The notes: generated by a model not told the origin, from the sequence alone. Shown: positions 1 through 8,963, counted from the stretch's first letter. The stretch: DNA of 64,000 nucleotides from Thalassovita sp. (GCF_963691685.1 NZ_OY829290.1:4542832-4606831), one strand, 5' to 3'. Made by a program: numbers and translations.

Positions 1-324
1 ACGGCGCACGGGATGGGCCAGATAGATGGTGCAGATTTTCTCCGCCCAGAGGTCATATTCCGGCATGAAGGTGTAGCGGCGGAACGCGCCTAGACGGCGG
101 GGATAGGCAATGGACCAGCCGGTTTCTTCAAACACCTCACGATGCAGGGCGATCTGCGGTGATTCCCCCGCATCGATGCCGCCACCGGGCAGCTGAAACT
201 CGGGCTCAGGGTCCTGTTGATGGGTCAGCAACACCTGCCGACCACGGGGCAGGATCACATAGGCGCCGGGGCGCATTGTGTAACGTTTGTCGGGTCTTGG
301 CGCCGTGCCAAAGCGTCGGATCAT
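1..324 (-). CDS. Nudix hydrolase, C-terminus cut by window edge
   Basis: Reading the minus strand from an ATG at 324 gives an open frame that continues past position 1, so 108 codons are visible and the C-terminus is missing. Residues 48-70 carry a complete Nudix box: G-x5-E (Gly48, Glu54), then REVFEETGW, which binds the divalent metal and hydrolyses a nucleoside-diphosphate-X bond. An AAGGA ribosome site lies 9 bases before the ATG. The substrate cannot be told from the fragment. It is divergent from hslO, with about 165 bp between them. Confidence in the family is high. Confidence 0.85.
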   Translation of the reverse strand, partial: MIRRFGTAPRPDKRYTMRPGAYVILPRGRQVLLTHQQDPEPEFQLPGGGIDAGESPQIALHREVFEETGWSIAYPRRLGAFRRYTFMPEYDLWAEKICTIYLAHPVRR

Positions 325-489
325 CGCGGCGAGTCCTTCTGTTTCTACGGGTCGAACCGGGTCTGGAATGGCCGCCCCTTGGACTGGCGCTTGTCCTGCC
401 TATATTCAGCCTGTATGCCATGCCACCAAATTCTTGAGCCACAGACTGCCGCGCCCTCTATGCCAAGCGTCGGCGTATAAGGAAACCCC

Positions 490-1485
490 ATGTCACTTGG
501 ATCGAAACTCGCCTGGGACGACACCGTTCTGCCGTTCCAGTTGGACCACGCCGATATTCGCGGTCGCGTCGCCCGTTTGGACGGCGTGTTGAGCAATGTG
601 CTGAAGCAGCATGACTACCCCACCGTTGTTGAGGCGCTGGTGGCGGAGATGGCCCTGCTGACGGCGCTGATCGGTCAGACGGTTAAACTGCGCTGGAAAC
701 TGTCGCTGCAGGTGCAGTCGGACGGTCCCGTGCGGATGATTGCCACCGATTACTATGGCCCCACCAAAGAGGGTGAGCCGGCCCGTATTCGTGCCTATGC
801 CAGCTTTGATCCGGATCGGCTGACCGACGCCGCACCGTTTGAACAGCTGGGCAAAGGCTATTTCGCGATCATGATCGACCAGGGCCAGAACATGACCCCC
901 TATCAGGGTCTGACCCCGCTGGCGGGTGCGTCATTGGCGGAATGTGCCGAAGCCTATTTCGCCCAGTCCGAGCAGCTGCCGACCCGGTTCCAGCTGTCCT
1001 TTGGTCAGTCGGTTGAACCCGGTGTGGGCGAACATTGGCGCGCCGGTGGCGTGATGCTGCAGCATATGCCGAAAGCCTCGCCCTTCGCCAAAGGGGATGA
1101 GGCCAGCGGTGCCGATGGTCTGTTGCATGCCCGCGATCTGGTGGATGGCGAAGACGGTGAAAACTGGAACCGCGTGAACATCCTGCTCGACTCGGTCGAG
1201 GAGTTGGAGCTGATCGGCCCGCAGGTAACCCCGGCAACGTTGCTGACCCGCCTGTTCCATGAGGAGCAACCGCGCGTCTATGATCTGCAGCCGGTGACCT
1301 TTGGCTGCACCTGTTCGGAGGACCGTGTGCGCCAGTCGCTGTCGATCTACTCGGCCAAGGACATCGAGAAGATGACCACCGATGCAGGCCGTGTCACAGC
1401 GGATTGCCAATTCTGCGGAGCCCATTACGATCTGGACCCGAAGACGGTCGGATTGGAGGCAGCAAAGGCCAATGGCAACGCATGA
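490..1485 (+). CDS. hslO: Hsp33 redox-regulated chaperone HslO
   Basis: A cytoplasmic holdase chaperone of 331 residues that is switched on by oxidative unfolding. The zinc-binding cysteines that form the redox switch are all present as C-x-C (Cys273, Cys275) and C-x2-C (Cys306, Cys309), in the FGCTC and DCQFCG contexts typical of the family. The length is slightly above the usual 290-300 residues. It is first in a tight run: the following Nudix gene starts 14 bases before the hslO stop and the CCA-transferase gene overlaps that one, so the three are probably co-transcribed. The start is the ATG at 490, behind an AAGGAAACCCC stretch. Confidence 0.95.
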   Translation: MSLGSKLAWDDTVLPFQLDHADIRGRVARLDGVLSNVLKQHDYPTVVEALVAEMALLTALIGQTVKLRWKLSLQVQSDGPVRMIATDYYGPTKEGEPARIRAYASFDPDRLTDAAPFEQLGKGYFAIMIDQGQNMTPYQGLTPLAGASLAECAEAYFAQSEQLPTRFQLSFGQSVEPGVGEHWRAGGVMLQHMPKASPFAKGDEASGADGLLHARDLVDGEDGENWNRVNILLDSVEELELIGPQVTPATLLTRLFHEEQPRVYDLQPVTFGCTCSEDRVRQSLSIYSAKDIEKMTTDAGRVTADCQFCGAHYDLDPKTVGLEAAKANGNA

Positions 1486-2071
1486 TCCCCTTGTGGGTGT
1501 GAAACAGGCGCTGGGCCGACCCAGCGCCGATTCCTCTGATTTTGATCTGAACCCCGATGTCACCCTGCCTGCTGGGCGCAAGCTGCGCCCGGCGGCTGTG
1601 CTGGTGGGGTTCATTGATCGTGGTGCTGGCCCCCATGTGGTGCTGACCAAACGTTCCTCCCGGCTGAAACACCATCCTGGTCAGATCGCCTTCCCCGGTG
1701 GGAAGGTGGATGAGGGCGATGTGGATGTGGTGGATACGGCCCTGCGCGAAGCCTGGGAAGAGGTGGGGTTGCGCCGCGATCAGGTGGAGGTTTTTGGCAC
1801 GCTGCCCCGGCATGAAACGGTCACCAGCTTCACTGTGACGCCGGTTTTGGGCCGGATTAGTGACGATTTTTCCCCCGTGGCAGAACCCGGTGAGGTGGAT
1901 GAGGTTTTTGAGGTGCCGCTGGCCCATCTGGCGGATCCGGCCAATTATCTGGTGCAGTCGCGGCGCTGGCGCGGGCAGCGGCGGTATTACCACACGGTCC
2001 CTTGGGGCCCCTATTACATCTGGGGGGCAACGGCCCGGATGCTGCGCGGCCTGGCGGAGCGGATGACATGA
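1472..2071 (+). CDS. Nudix hydrolase, CoA pyrophosphatase (NudL/YeaB) type
   Basis: 199 residues. Around residues 57-77 it has LTKRSSRLKHHPGQIAFPGG, the UPF0035/NudL signature of coenzyme A diphosphatases, followed by the Nudix helix TALREAWEEVGL ending at Leu100. At the usual Nudix glutamate position in GG-x5-E it has Asp83, which NudL-type enzymes commonly allow. By family it would cleave CoA or derivatives to 4'-phosphopantetheine and 3',5'-ADP. The ATG at 1472 overlaps the hslO stop by 14 bases; the frame is open further upstream, but that part lies inside hslO. It overlaps the next gene by ATGA. CoA as substrate is inferred from the family only. Confidence 0.85.
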   Translation: MATHDPLVGVKQALGRPSADSSDFDLNPDVTLPAGRKLRPAAVLVGFIDRGAGPHVVLTKRSSRLKHHPGQIAFPGGKVDEGDVDVVDTALREAWEEVGLRRDQVEVFGTLPRHETVTSFTVTPVLGRISDDFSPVAEPGEVDEVFEVPLAHLADPANYLVQSRRWRGQRRYYHTVPWGPYYIWGATARMLRGLAERMT

Positions 2072-3219
2072 AGGTCACGGGTGATTGGCTGACTGACCCG
2101 GCCACTCAGGTGGTCTGCGCCATGCTGAGCGATGCGGGCTATCAGGCGCATTTTGTCGGCGGCTGTGTGCGCAACGCGTTGATCGGCGCCCCGGTCAGTG
2201 ATTTGGACATTGCAACAGATGCGCGCCCTGAAAAGGTGATGGAGCTGGCCGAAGCGGCCGGGCTCAACGCCATCCCGACAGGCATCGATCATGGCACGAT
2301 TACGGTGGTTTCGGGTCGAATCCCGCATGAAATCACCACCTATCGCAAAGACGTGGAAACCGACGGCCGCCGCGCCGTTGTGGCCTTTGCCGATACGATG
2401 GTCGAAGACGCTGAGCGGCGCGATTTCACCATGAATGCGCTTTATTGCGATGCCTCCGGTGTGGTGGTGGATCCGCTGGGGCAGGGGCTGGCTGATCTGG
2501 AGGCGCGGCACCTGCGGTTTATCAACGACCCGGAAATGCGGATCCGCGAGGATTACCTGAGGATCCTGCGCTATTTCCGGTTCCATGCCTGGTATGGTGA
2601 TCCGTCCGAGGGTTTGGACCCCGAAGCCCTAGCCGCAATTGCCGCGAATTTGGCTGGAATAGAGACGCTTTCGCGCGAACGGGTGGGGGTGGAACTGATC
2701 AAGCTGCTCTTCGCGCCGGCACCGGAACAATCGGTTGCTGCGATGTGTCAGTCCGGGGTTTTGGCCATGGTGCTGGATGGGGTGGATGACCGTGCCCTTG
2801 CGCCACTGGTCCACCTGGAGGCACAGGCCGGTCTGGATCCCGATGGCATCCGACGTCTGGCTGCGCTTGGCGGGCAGGGTGACGGGCGCGAATTGCGCCT
2901 GTCCAATGCGCAACGCAAACAATTGGCGCTCTATCGTGATCATATCGGCAGCAGTGAGGGCCCCGGCGCGCTGGGCTATCATCACGGCGCAGCCCTGGCG
3001 CGTGACATTCTCGTGTTGCGGGCCGCTATGTTGGAAATGCCCCTGATGCCGGGGGCGTTTGCCGCCGTCGATCGCGGTGCCGGGGCGGAGTTTCCAGTGA
3101 AGTCAGCGGATCTGATGGACCGGTTTCAAGGCCGTGCCTTAGGGGATGAGCTGCGCCGGTTGCAAAGCCTTTGGATCGCCTCGGATTTTTGCGCCACCCG
3201 GGATCAGTTGCTCAACTAA
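2068..3219 (+). CDS. CCA tRNA nucleotidyltransferase (class II)
   Basis: 383 residues. It adds or repairs the 3'-CCA end of tRNAs using CTP and ATP. The polymerase-beta-like head is clear: GGCVRN at residues 31-36, the metal-binding DLDIATDA at 45-52, then the RRDFTMNAL nucleotide-binding strand near residue 125 and a helical RNA-binding C-terminus with RILRYFRFHAWYG. The start is the ATG in the ATGA overlap with the Nudix stop, which argues for translational coupling. The frame extends upstream but only inside the previous gene. Poly(A) polymerases share this head; length and alphaproteobacterial context favour the CCA enzyme. Confidence 0.9.
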   Translation: MKVTGDWLTDPATQVVCAMLSDAGYQAHFVGGCVRNALIGAPVSDLDIATDARPEKVMELAEAAGLNAIPTGIDHGTITVVSGRIPHEITTYRKDVETDGRRAVVAFADTMVEDAERRDFTMNALYCDASGVVVDPLGQGLADLEARHLRFINDPEMRIREDYLRILRYFRFHAWYGDPSEGLDPEALAAIAANLAGIETLSRERVGVELIKLLFAPAPEQSVAAMCQSGVLAMVLDGVDDRALAPLVHLEAQAGLDPDGIRRLAALGGQGDGRELRLSNAQRKQLALYRDHIGSSEGPGALGYHHGAALARDILVLRAAMLEMPLMPGAFAAVDRGAGAEFPVKSADLMDRFQGRALGDELRRLQSLWIASDFCATRDQLLN

Positions 3220-3415
3220 CGCTTGCCCTTTTGATCGGGGTGCTATCTGTATGCGTGCGAATACATATCACATCCGAATATGAGCCAGGCGGATCAAGCA
3301 GGCAGCGGCGCACCTTAAAGGCGTGCGCGATGGCTATTGGATCCCCCCAAGCCCAGACGGGCCCAGGCTGCCCTGATGCGCGCATCTTTGGATCTGACCA
3401 AGCCGAAGGTTTCCG

Positions 3416-5278
3416 ATGTCCCGTTTGTTGTCCCGTCTCAATATGTTTGACCCGTTTGCCCGCGCAGAGGGGCCGCCGCCGGAAACCCTGTTTGCCTTTG
3501 TGCTGTGGTCGATGAAGGGGGCCGGGCCCGCGCTGATGCTGGCGATTGTACTGGCGGTTCTGGCGGGGGGGTTAGATGCCTCCACCGCTTACCTGCTGGG
3601 TCTGGTCATCGATATGGCGACGGCCAGCACGCCTGAGGCGTTTTTCACCGATGCCAGCTGGCTGCTGATCTTCATTCTGGTGTTTTTCCTGGCGGTGCGT
3701 CCGGTGATCCTGGGGCTTTCGGCTTTGGCGACGGGCTATATCGTCACCCCCAACATCAGCCCGCTGATCCTGTCGCGGCTGCACCGTTGGACGCTGGGGC
3801 AATCGGTTGATTTCTTTGACAATGACTTTGCCGGGCGGATTGCGCAGAAACAGATGCAGACCGCCAATGCGCTGACGCAGGTGGTGTCTGAGGTCATTCA
3901 GGTGGTGGCCTTTGTCTTTGCGGCGGTTGCGGCCTCTTTCGCGGTGCTTTTCGCCATTGATTGGCGCATGTCGCTGGCCTTTGTCCTGTGGTTTGGCCTC
4001 TATGCGATGGTCCTCTGGATCTATCTGCCGCTGGTGCGCAGCTACGCCAGACGCCGCGCTGGGGCGCGTGCTGCGGTCAGTGGTCAGGTCGTCGACACCG
4101 TGACCAACATCAAAACCGTGAAGCTTTTTGCCCATGCCGATCACGAAGATCAGGCTGCTTTAGACACTATGCGGGGCTACCGCGACCTGTCGTTGGAGTT
4201 CGGCTTCCTCTCGGCCACTTTCCGGACAGTGCTGATGTTGGTCGGGGGCATTCTGCCGGTTGTGCTGGTGGGTATGGCGCTGTGGTTCTGGTCGCAGGGG
4301 CAGGCCAGTGCCGGTGACATCGTAGCGGCCGGTGCCGTGGCGCTGCGGCTGTCGCAGATGACCGGTTGGTTCAGCTTTGCCCTGATGGGGCTTTATGCCA
4401 GCGTTGGTGAAGTTGAGGACGGGATGAAGACCCTAACCAAGCGGGATCGGTTGGAAGATACTGCGGACGCCACCCCGCTGGCGGTCACGGATGGTGAGAT
4501 TGCCTTTGACAAGGTGAGCTTCGCCTATGGGCGTGAAATCGGTGGCGTCAGCGATGTCAGCCTGACGATCAAACCGGGTGAAAAGCTGGGCATCGTCGGC
4601 GCGTCGGGGGCGGGTAAGTCAACCTTGGTTTCGCTCTTGTTGCGGCTCTATGACACCGAGAATGGCGCTGTTTCCATCGACGGGCAGGATCTGCGCAGGG
4701 TGACACAGGAAAGCCTGCGCCGGCAGATCGGCATGGTCACGCAGGAAACCGCGATGTTCAATCGCTCGGCGCGTGACAACATCCTTTATGGCCGCCCAGA
4801 TGCGGATGACGCTGCCCTGATCGGTGCTGCGGAACAGGCCGAAGCGCATGAGTTCATTCTGGGCCTGCGCGACAGCGAAGGACGCGAAGGCTATGACGCC
4901 TTCCTTGGGGAACGCGGTGTGAAACTGTCCGGCGGGCAGCGGCAGCGGATCGCGCTGGCCCGGGCGATCATCAAAGACGCGCCCATTCTGGTGCTGGACG
5001 AGGCTACTTCGGCCCTGGACAGCGAAGTTGAGGCTGCCATTCAAACCGCGTTGGAGCGCGTGATGGAGGGCAAAACCGTTCTGGCCATTGCGCACCGCCT
5101 GTCGACGATTTCGCAGATGGATCGCATTATCGTGCTGGATCAGGGTCGCATCGTCGAAGAGGGCACCCATGCGGAGCTGCTGGCGCATAAGGGGCTTTAT
5201 TCGCGCTATTGGGACCGCCAGTCCGGTGGTTTCCTAGGCGCGGATGACACGGTCGGCCAGCCCGAAGCGGCTGAGTGA
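3416..5278 (+). CDS. ABC exporter half-transporter (MsbA/multidrug type)
   Basis: 620 residues: an N-terminal six-helix exporter domain (hydrophobic segments from about residue 35 to 330) fused to one ATPase domain. The ATPase has Walker A GASGAGKST near 394-402, signature LSGGQRQRIALARA from about 503, Walker B ILVLDEATSALD near 525 and the switch histidine in AIAHRLST near 558. Such proteins act as homodimers in the inner membrane and move lipids, drugs or peptides outward. Nothing in the neighbours names the substrate. About 196 bp with no recognised element separate it from the CCA-transferase gene. Confidence 0.9.
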   Translation: MSRLLSRLNMFDPFARAEGPPPETLFAFVLWSMKGAGPALMLAIVLAVLAGGLDASTAYLLGLVIDMATASTPEAFFTDASWLLIFILVFFLAVRPVILGLSALATGYIVTPNISPLILSRLHRWTLGQSVDFFDNDFAGRIAQKQMQTANALTQVVSEVIQVVAFVFAAVAASFAVLFAIDWRMSLAFVLWFGLYAMVLWIYLPLVRSYARRRAGARAAVSGQVVDTVTNIKTVKLFAHADHEDQAALDTMRGYRDLSLEFGFLSATFRTVLMLVGGILPVVLVGMALWFWSQGQASAGDIVAAGAVALRLSQMTGWFSFALMGLYASVGEVEDGMKTLTKRDRLEDTADATPLAVTDGEIAFDKVSFAYGREIGGVSDVSLTIKPGEKLGIVGASGAGKSTLVSLLLRLYDTENGAVSIDGQDLRRVTQESLRRQIGMVTQETAMFNRSARDNILYGRPDADDAALIGAAEQAEAHEFILGLRDSEGREGYDAFLGERGVKLSGGQRQRIALARAIIKDAPILVLDEATSALDSEVEAAIQTALERVMEGKTVLAIAHRLSTISQMDRIIVLDQGRIVEEGTHAELLAHKGLYSRYWDRQSGGFLGADDTVGQPEAAE

Positions 5279-5350
5279 ACCGTTGAGGTGAACACGGCCT
5301 ATCCGCAATAGGGGCTAGTGCAACCGGGGCGCTTTGGCTATGAGCGCCCC

Positions 5351-6580
5351 ATGCAGACATATCAGATCACACGTTTGGGCCATCAGGGTGATGGCATTGC
5401 GCAGACCGATGCCGGGCCGGTGTTTGCACCGATGACCCTGCCGGGCGAAGAGGTCACCGGCACGCTGGATGGGCAGCGGCTGCGCGAGGTGCGTATTGTC
5501 ACCCCGTCTGAGGATCGTGTGTCTGCCGACTGCCGCCATTACAAAAGCTGCGGTGGCTGTCAGTTGCAGCATGCCTCGGATGAATTTGTCGCCGACTGGA
5601 AGGTTGGGGTGGTGCAACAGGCCTTGGCGGCGCAGGGGCTTGAGACCACGTTTCGCCCGATCCTGACCTCACCACCGCAGACCCGCCGCCGCGCCAGCCT
5701 GTCGGTCCGGCGCACCAAGAAGGGCGCGATGGCCGGGTTCCACGCCAAGGGGTCTGATGTGATCGTGCAGGTGCCTGACTGTCAGCTGCTGCATCCTGAA
5801 TTGATGCAGGCGATGGCTGTTGCGGAAAAACTGGCGATGATCGGCGGCAGCCGCAAGGGTGAGCTGAGCGTTCTGGCCACCATGTCCGAAACAGGTCTGG
5901 ATCTGGCAGTGACGGGCGGCAAGCCGCTGGATGAACAGCTGCGCATTGATCTGTCGGCTGAGGTCGAAGCCTTCAAGCTGGCCCGGCTTGCCTGGGATGA
6001 TGAGGTGGTCGGACAACGTGAACCGCCATTGCAGGCCTTTGGCAAGGCGCATGTGTCGCCGCCGTCTGGGGCGTTTTTGCAGGCGACCCCACAGGGTGAA
6101 TTGGATCTTTTGGCCGCGGTGAAGGAAATCGTTGGCCCGGCAAAACAGGTGATCGACCTGTTTGCAGGGTGTGGCACCTTTGCCCTGCCTTTGGCCGAAA
6201 CGGCTGAGGTGCATGCGGTCGAAGGCGAAAAGGCGATGATGGCCGCCCTTGATCTGGGCTGGCGCCGGGCGCAGGGCTTGAAAAAGGTCAGCCATGAGGC
6301 ACGTGATCTGTTCCGTCGTCCGTTGATGCCGGATGAGCTGCAAAAAACCGATGCGGTGGTGATCGACCCGCCCCGCGCCGGTGCCGAAGCGCAAGTGCGT
6401 GAGCTGGCAGCCTCGGCGGTGCCGGTGATTGCCTTTGTGTCCTGCAACCCGGTGACATTCGCGCGGGATGCTAAGATTTTGCTGGCCGGAAACTATCAGT
6501 TGCACTGGGTGCAGGTGGTGGATCAGTTCCGCTGGTCATCGCATGTGGAACTTGTCGCAAAGTTTACCAGAAAAGCCTGA
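5351..6580 (+). CDS. TrmA/RlmD-family uracil-C5 RNA methyltransferase
   Basis: 409 residues. SAM-dependent enzyme that makes 5-methyluridine in rRNA or tRNA. The [4Fe-4S] ligands are visible as Cys61, Cys67 and Cys70 (CRHYKSCGGC) plus Cys144 (PDCQLLHP). The SAM site is DLFAGCGTF and the catalytic nucleophile is Cys365 in FVSCNP. The N-terminus (ITRLGHQGDGIA) resembles a reduced TRAM domain. The ATG at 5351 is chosen because the enzyme's conserved start follows directly; an upstream ATG at 5318 would add 11 unlikely residues. The exact target (RlmC, RlmD or TrmA activity) cannot be assigned from sequence. Confidence 0.9.
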   Translation: MQTYQITRLGHQGDGIAQTDAGPVFAPMTLPGEEVTGTLDGQRLREVRIVTPSEDRVSADCRHYKSCGGCQLQHASDEFVADWKVGVVQQALAAQGLETTFRPILTSPPQTRRRASLSVRRTKKGAMAGFHAKGSDVIVQVPDCQLLHPELMQAMAVAEKLAMIGGSRKGELSVLATMSETGLDLAVTGGKPLDEQLRIDLSAEVEAFKLARLAWDDEVVGQREPPLQAFGKAHVSPPSGAFLQATPQGELDLLAAVKEIVGPAKQVIDLFAGCGTFALPLAETAEVHAVEGEKAMMAALDLGWRRAQGLKKVSHEARDLFRRPLMPDELQKTDAVVIDPPRAGAEAQVRELAASAVPVIAFVSCNPVTFARDAKILLAGNYQLHWVQVVDQFRWSSHVELVAKFTRKA

Positions 6581-6667
6581 AACGGCACGAATTGTGCTAC
6601 GGCACTGGCGTGAAATGCGTTATACACTTGGGCAAAACACAAGAATGAAATTCTGAGGCAAGCAGAC

Positions 6668-7168
6668 ATGCGAAACATCAAGGTGGCGGTTCTGACCGTG
6701 GCGCTTATGGCGCTGGCGGCCTGTTCCTCGGGGTCGAAATTCCGCAGCTATCACGGCCCGGAAGTGACCCGCATCATCGTGCAGAAAAGCGATCGGATGA
6801 TGTATCTGATGCACCATGACAAGGTGCTGAAATCTTTCGATATCGGTTTGGGATTTTCGCCCGAAGGCGACAAGCTGCGTGAAGGGGATGGGAAAACGCC
6901 CGAAGGCAATTATTTCATCAACCGCCGCAACCCTAACAGCAAGTTCCATCTGTCGGTTGGCATCAACTACCCCGACACCCGCGATATGGCTGAGGCCCGC
7001 GCCGCAGGCGTTAATCCAGGGGGCGATATCTTCATCCATGGCCGTCCTGAGAAATACCGCAACGGGGTTCAGGACTGGACAGCGGGCTGTATCGCTGTGA
7101 CCGACCGCGAAGTTGAGCTGATCTACGCGATGGTCAAAAACGGCACGCCGATCACCATCAACCCGTGA
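6668..7168 (+). CDS. L,D-transpeptidase lipoprotein (YkuD domain)
   Basis: 166 residues. The N-terminus is a lipoprotein signal ending in the lipobox LAAC, with Cys19 as lipidation site. The rest is a YkuD catalytic domain with His124 (IHGRPEKY) and the nucleophile Cys141 (TAGCIAVTD). Members cross-link meso-diaminopimelate residues of peptidoglycan or attach proteins to it; here the action would be on the periplasmic side of a membrane. It is followed by a strong bidirectional terminator shared with the convergent CAP-domain gene. A second L,D-transpeptidase lies 0.8 kb downstream. Confidence 0.9.
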   Translation: MRNIKVAVLTVALMALAACSSGSKFRSYHGPEVTRIIVQKSDRMMYLMHHDKVLKSFDIGLGFSPEGDKLREGDGKTPEGNYFINRRNPNSKFHLSVGINYPDTRDMAEARAAGVNPGGDIFIHGRPEKYRNGVQDWTAGCIAVTDREVELIYAMVKNGTPITINP

Positions 7169-7199
7169 TCTGAGTAGCGGATCGATACCGTCAGACATG

Positions 7200-7231
7200 A
7201 AAAAGGCGCCTGCGGATTGCGGCGCCTTTTT
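7200..7231. terminator. Bidirectional intrinsic terminator
   Basis: An 11-bp stem AAAAAGGCGCC / GGCGCCTTTTT with a 10-base loop lies between two convergent genes. A and T runs flank the GC stem, so it can terminate transcription from either side. Confidence 0.85.
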
Positions 7232-7252
7232 AAATGCTGTGATGGCTGTGCC

Positions 7253-7825
7253 TCAGCCCTGTGGCGGGCTGGTGTCAGCGTCTGGGATCGGTGCGGACAG
7301 CACCTGTGTCGCGCTCGAATCGCCCATGACCAAGGTCCACCAGATCTTGCCGTTGACTTCCTGATGCCAGGCGAAGCCCAGATCGCTGGCTTCGGGGGCC
7401 ACGACAACACGGCGGGTGTCCGGCTGTTCCATCCAGGCGGCAAGGGTTTCAATCTCGGTCTCATAGGTTTCCGAGATGTTTTCACCCACCAGTGCGCCGG
7501 TGTAGCCCACCCGGGCCACCCGATCCAGGGGGGAGGAGCCGTCAGAGCCAAAGTGCCAGGGGCGGTTTTGGATCGCCATGTCGCGGGCATGTGTTGCAGC
7601 TGCTGCATTCAGCTGGGCGTTCATTTGAACCGGTGTGGCGCCAGCGGCTTGGCGCAGCGCGTTGACCGAATCCAGCATGCGGAACTGAATCGCCGAGGTT
7701 TCACCAGCACGGATGCGATAAAGCTGTGGCAGCGGTTTTCCGTCAGACCCCAGCTGTTGCGTTGTCTCAACACAGGCGGCAAGGCTGACTGCGGCCAGGG
7801 TAAGCAAGCTGAATGAACGCAACAT
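7253..7825 (-). CDS. CAP/SCP-domain lipoprotein
   Basis: 190 residues, beginning with a lipoprotein signal whose lipobox LAAC places the modified cysteine at residue 18. The remainder matches the CAP (SCP/PR1) fold of bacterial YkwD-type proteins: NALRQAAG, an N-terminal-side H in THARDMA, WHFGSDG, then GENI and a C-terminal GFAW...WWTLVMG strand. Bacterial members are extracytoplasmic and their activity is mostly unknown. It sits between two L,D-transpeptidase genes, which suggests an envelope or peptidoglycan-related role; that is inference from position. The first ATG at 7825 gives the full signal peptide. Confidence 0.8.
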   Translation of the reverse strand: MLRSFSLLTLAAVSLAACVETTQQLGSDGKPLPQLYRIRAGETSAIQFRMLDSVNALRQAAGATPVQMNAQLNAAAATHARDMAIQNRPWHFGSDGSSPLDRVARVGYTGALVGENISETYETEIETLAAWMEQPDTRRVVVAPEASDLGFAWHQEVNGKIWWTLVMGDSSATQVLSAPIPDADTSPPQG

Positions 7826-7994
7826 AGGAAGGCCTCGGGTAATTTCGATTGTCAGAGACCTACAGCGCTAAGCGTTGTTATTCAAACCCACATAAGCGTG
7901 AAGTTGCATGATGACAGGTCTTTGATTTGCGACTGCGGCATTCCCGCCATAATATCCGCGGCAAAAGCCGATCTGCGGCTCAGGAGGGTTCTAC

Positions 7995-8609
7995 ATGACG
8001 AAGCTACCGTCAAAGTCATCGCCGTTTTTGCTGAATCGGCGCGGGTTTATGGCTGGAAGCGCCGCTTTTATTGGTGCGCCAGCGATTGCCCAAAGCGTTG
8101 CCGAAGCGGACACCACTGAAATCGAGGCTGAGGTGTCGCAGACTGTGCGGCGCAATATTTCCAGTTTCCGGTCGCTGGACTGGCGTCCCTACTTCAGCAA
8201 CCTGCGCAAAGGTGCTGTGTTGGTCGATATCGATTCGCGCGCGCTGCATTACTGGTCTGAGGATGGTGAGACCTACAAACTCTACCCTTCCTCTGTGCCT
8301 CTGACCGAGGATCTGACCCGGCGCGGCCGTACCTCAGTGGTGCGCAAGGTCGAAGGGCCCAGCTGGCGCCCAACACCGTCGATGAAAAAGCGCAATCCGG
8401 ATTGGCCGGACTTCGTGCCGCCGGGGCCGGATAACCCGCTGGGCACCCATGCGCTGTATCTCAGCTGGACCTATTATCGGATCCACGGCACTCATGATAC
8501 GCGCAAGATTGGCCGTCGTTCGTCAAACGGTTGCATTGGTCTGTTCAACGAACACATTGAAGAGCTGTTTGCCATGACCAAAGTGGGCACGCAGGTGTTG
8601 CTAATTTGA
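7995..8609 (+). CDS. L,D-transpeptidase with Tat signal
   Basis: 204 residues. The N-terminus reads NRRGFMAGSAAFIGAPAIAQ (14-33): a twin-arginine motif, hydrophobic core and AIAQ cleavage region, so export through Tat is likely. The YkuD domain ends with the histidine in IHGTHD and the SSNGCIG motif, in which Cys180 is the nucleophile. AGGAGG lies 8 bases before the ATG. Tat export differs from the Sec/lipoprotein route of the upstream L,D-transpeptidase, so the two enzymes probably work in different compartments or folding states. The peptidoglycan role is from the family. Confidence 0.88.
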   Translation: MTKLPSKSSPFLLNRRGFMAGSAAFIGAPAIAQSVAEADTTEIEAEVSQTVRRNISSFRSLDWRPYFSNLRKGAVLVDIDSRALHYWSEDGETYKLYPSSVPLTEDLTRRGRTSVVRKVEGPSWRPTPSMKKRNPDWPDFVPPGPDNPLGTHALYLSWTYYRIHGTHDTRKIGRRSSNGCIGLFNEHIEELFAMTKVGTQVLLI

Positions 8610-8651
8610 CCACAAAATGACTGCCACCGCCGCGAACCCCGGAAACGGGGT

Positions 8652-8690
8652 TTGCATTTATTATGCAATTGATGTTTAGACAAATCTACA
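8652..8690 (+). promoter_or_regulatory. Two adjacent inverted repeats upstream of the small membrane-peptide gene
   Basis: TTGCAT-N5-ATGCAA (8652-8668) is followed by TTTAGA-N4-TCTACA (8675-8690, one mismatched pair). Both lie in an AT-rich stretch 64-102 bases before the start at 8754. The spacing suits an operator overlapping a promoter. The second repeat resembles an Irr/ICE half-site pair, but its spacer is one base short of the usual form, so no regulator is assigned. Confidence 0.4.
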
Positions 8691-8753
8691 AGGACGTCTT
8701 GCGCTTGGTTTCAGGCAATCATTATGACCAAGCAAATATCTCTGGAGGATACT

Positions 8754-8936
8754 ATGAAAAAACTCGTTCTCGCCGCTGCTCTGACCGCCGCCGCTTCGAC
8801 CGCCTTCGCTGGCAACATGGAAGCCCCTGTGATGGAGCCGGAAGTCATCGTTGAAACCGCGACCTCGTCGTCGTCGGCTGGCATCGTTGTTCCGCTGATC
8901 CTGCTGGCCGTTGTTGCCGCAGCTGTTGCTGACTAA
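8754..8936 (+). CDS. Small secreted/membrane peptide, 60 residues
   Basis: Starts MKKLVLAAALTAAASTAFAG, a textbook Sec signal peptide, then about 25 residues rich in Glu, Val and Ser, and a C-terminal hydrophobic helix (GIVVPLILLAVVAAAVAD). After cleavage a roughly 40-residue single-pass peptide would remain. A strong GGAGG site lies 6 bases before the ATG; an in-frame ATG at 8724 has none. A bidirectional terminator follows and hemH converges on it. No function is recognised. Codon use and the ribosome site make it a real gene. Confidence 0.8.
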   Translation: MKKLVLAAALTAAASTAFAGNMEAPVMEPEVIVETATSSSSAGIVVPLILLAVVAAAVAD

Positions 8937-8963
8937 TTCGTCAGTTCAGACGCTAAGAATTTT

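Noticed and set aside
8675..8690. Irr (ICE) box upstream of the small peptide gene.
   Set aside because: The half-sites resemble it, but the spacer is 4 instead of 5 bases and one pair mismatches; kept only as an unnamed inverted repeat.
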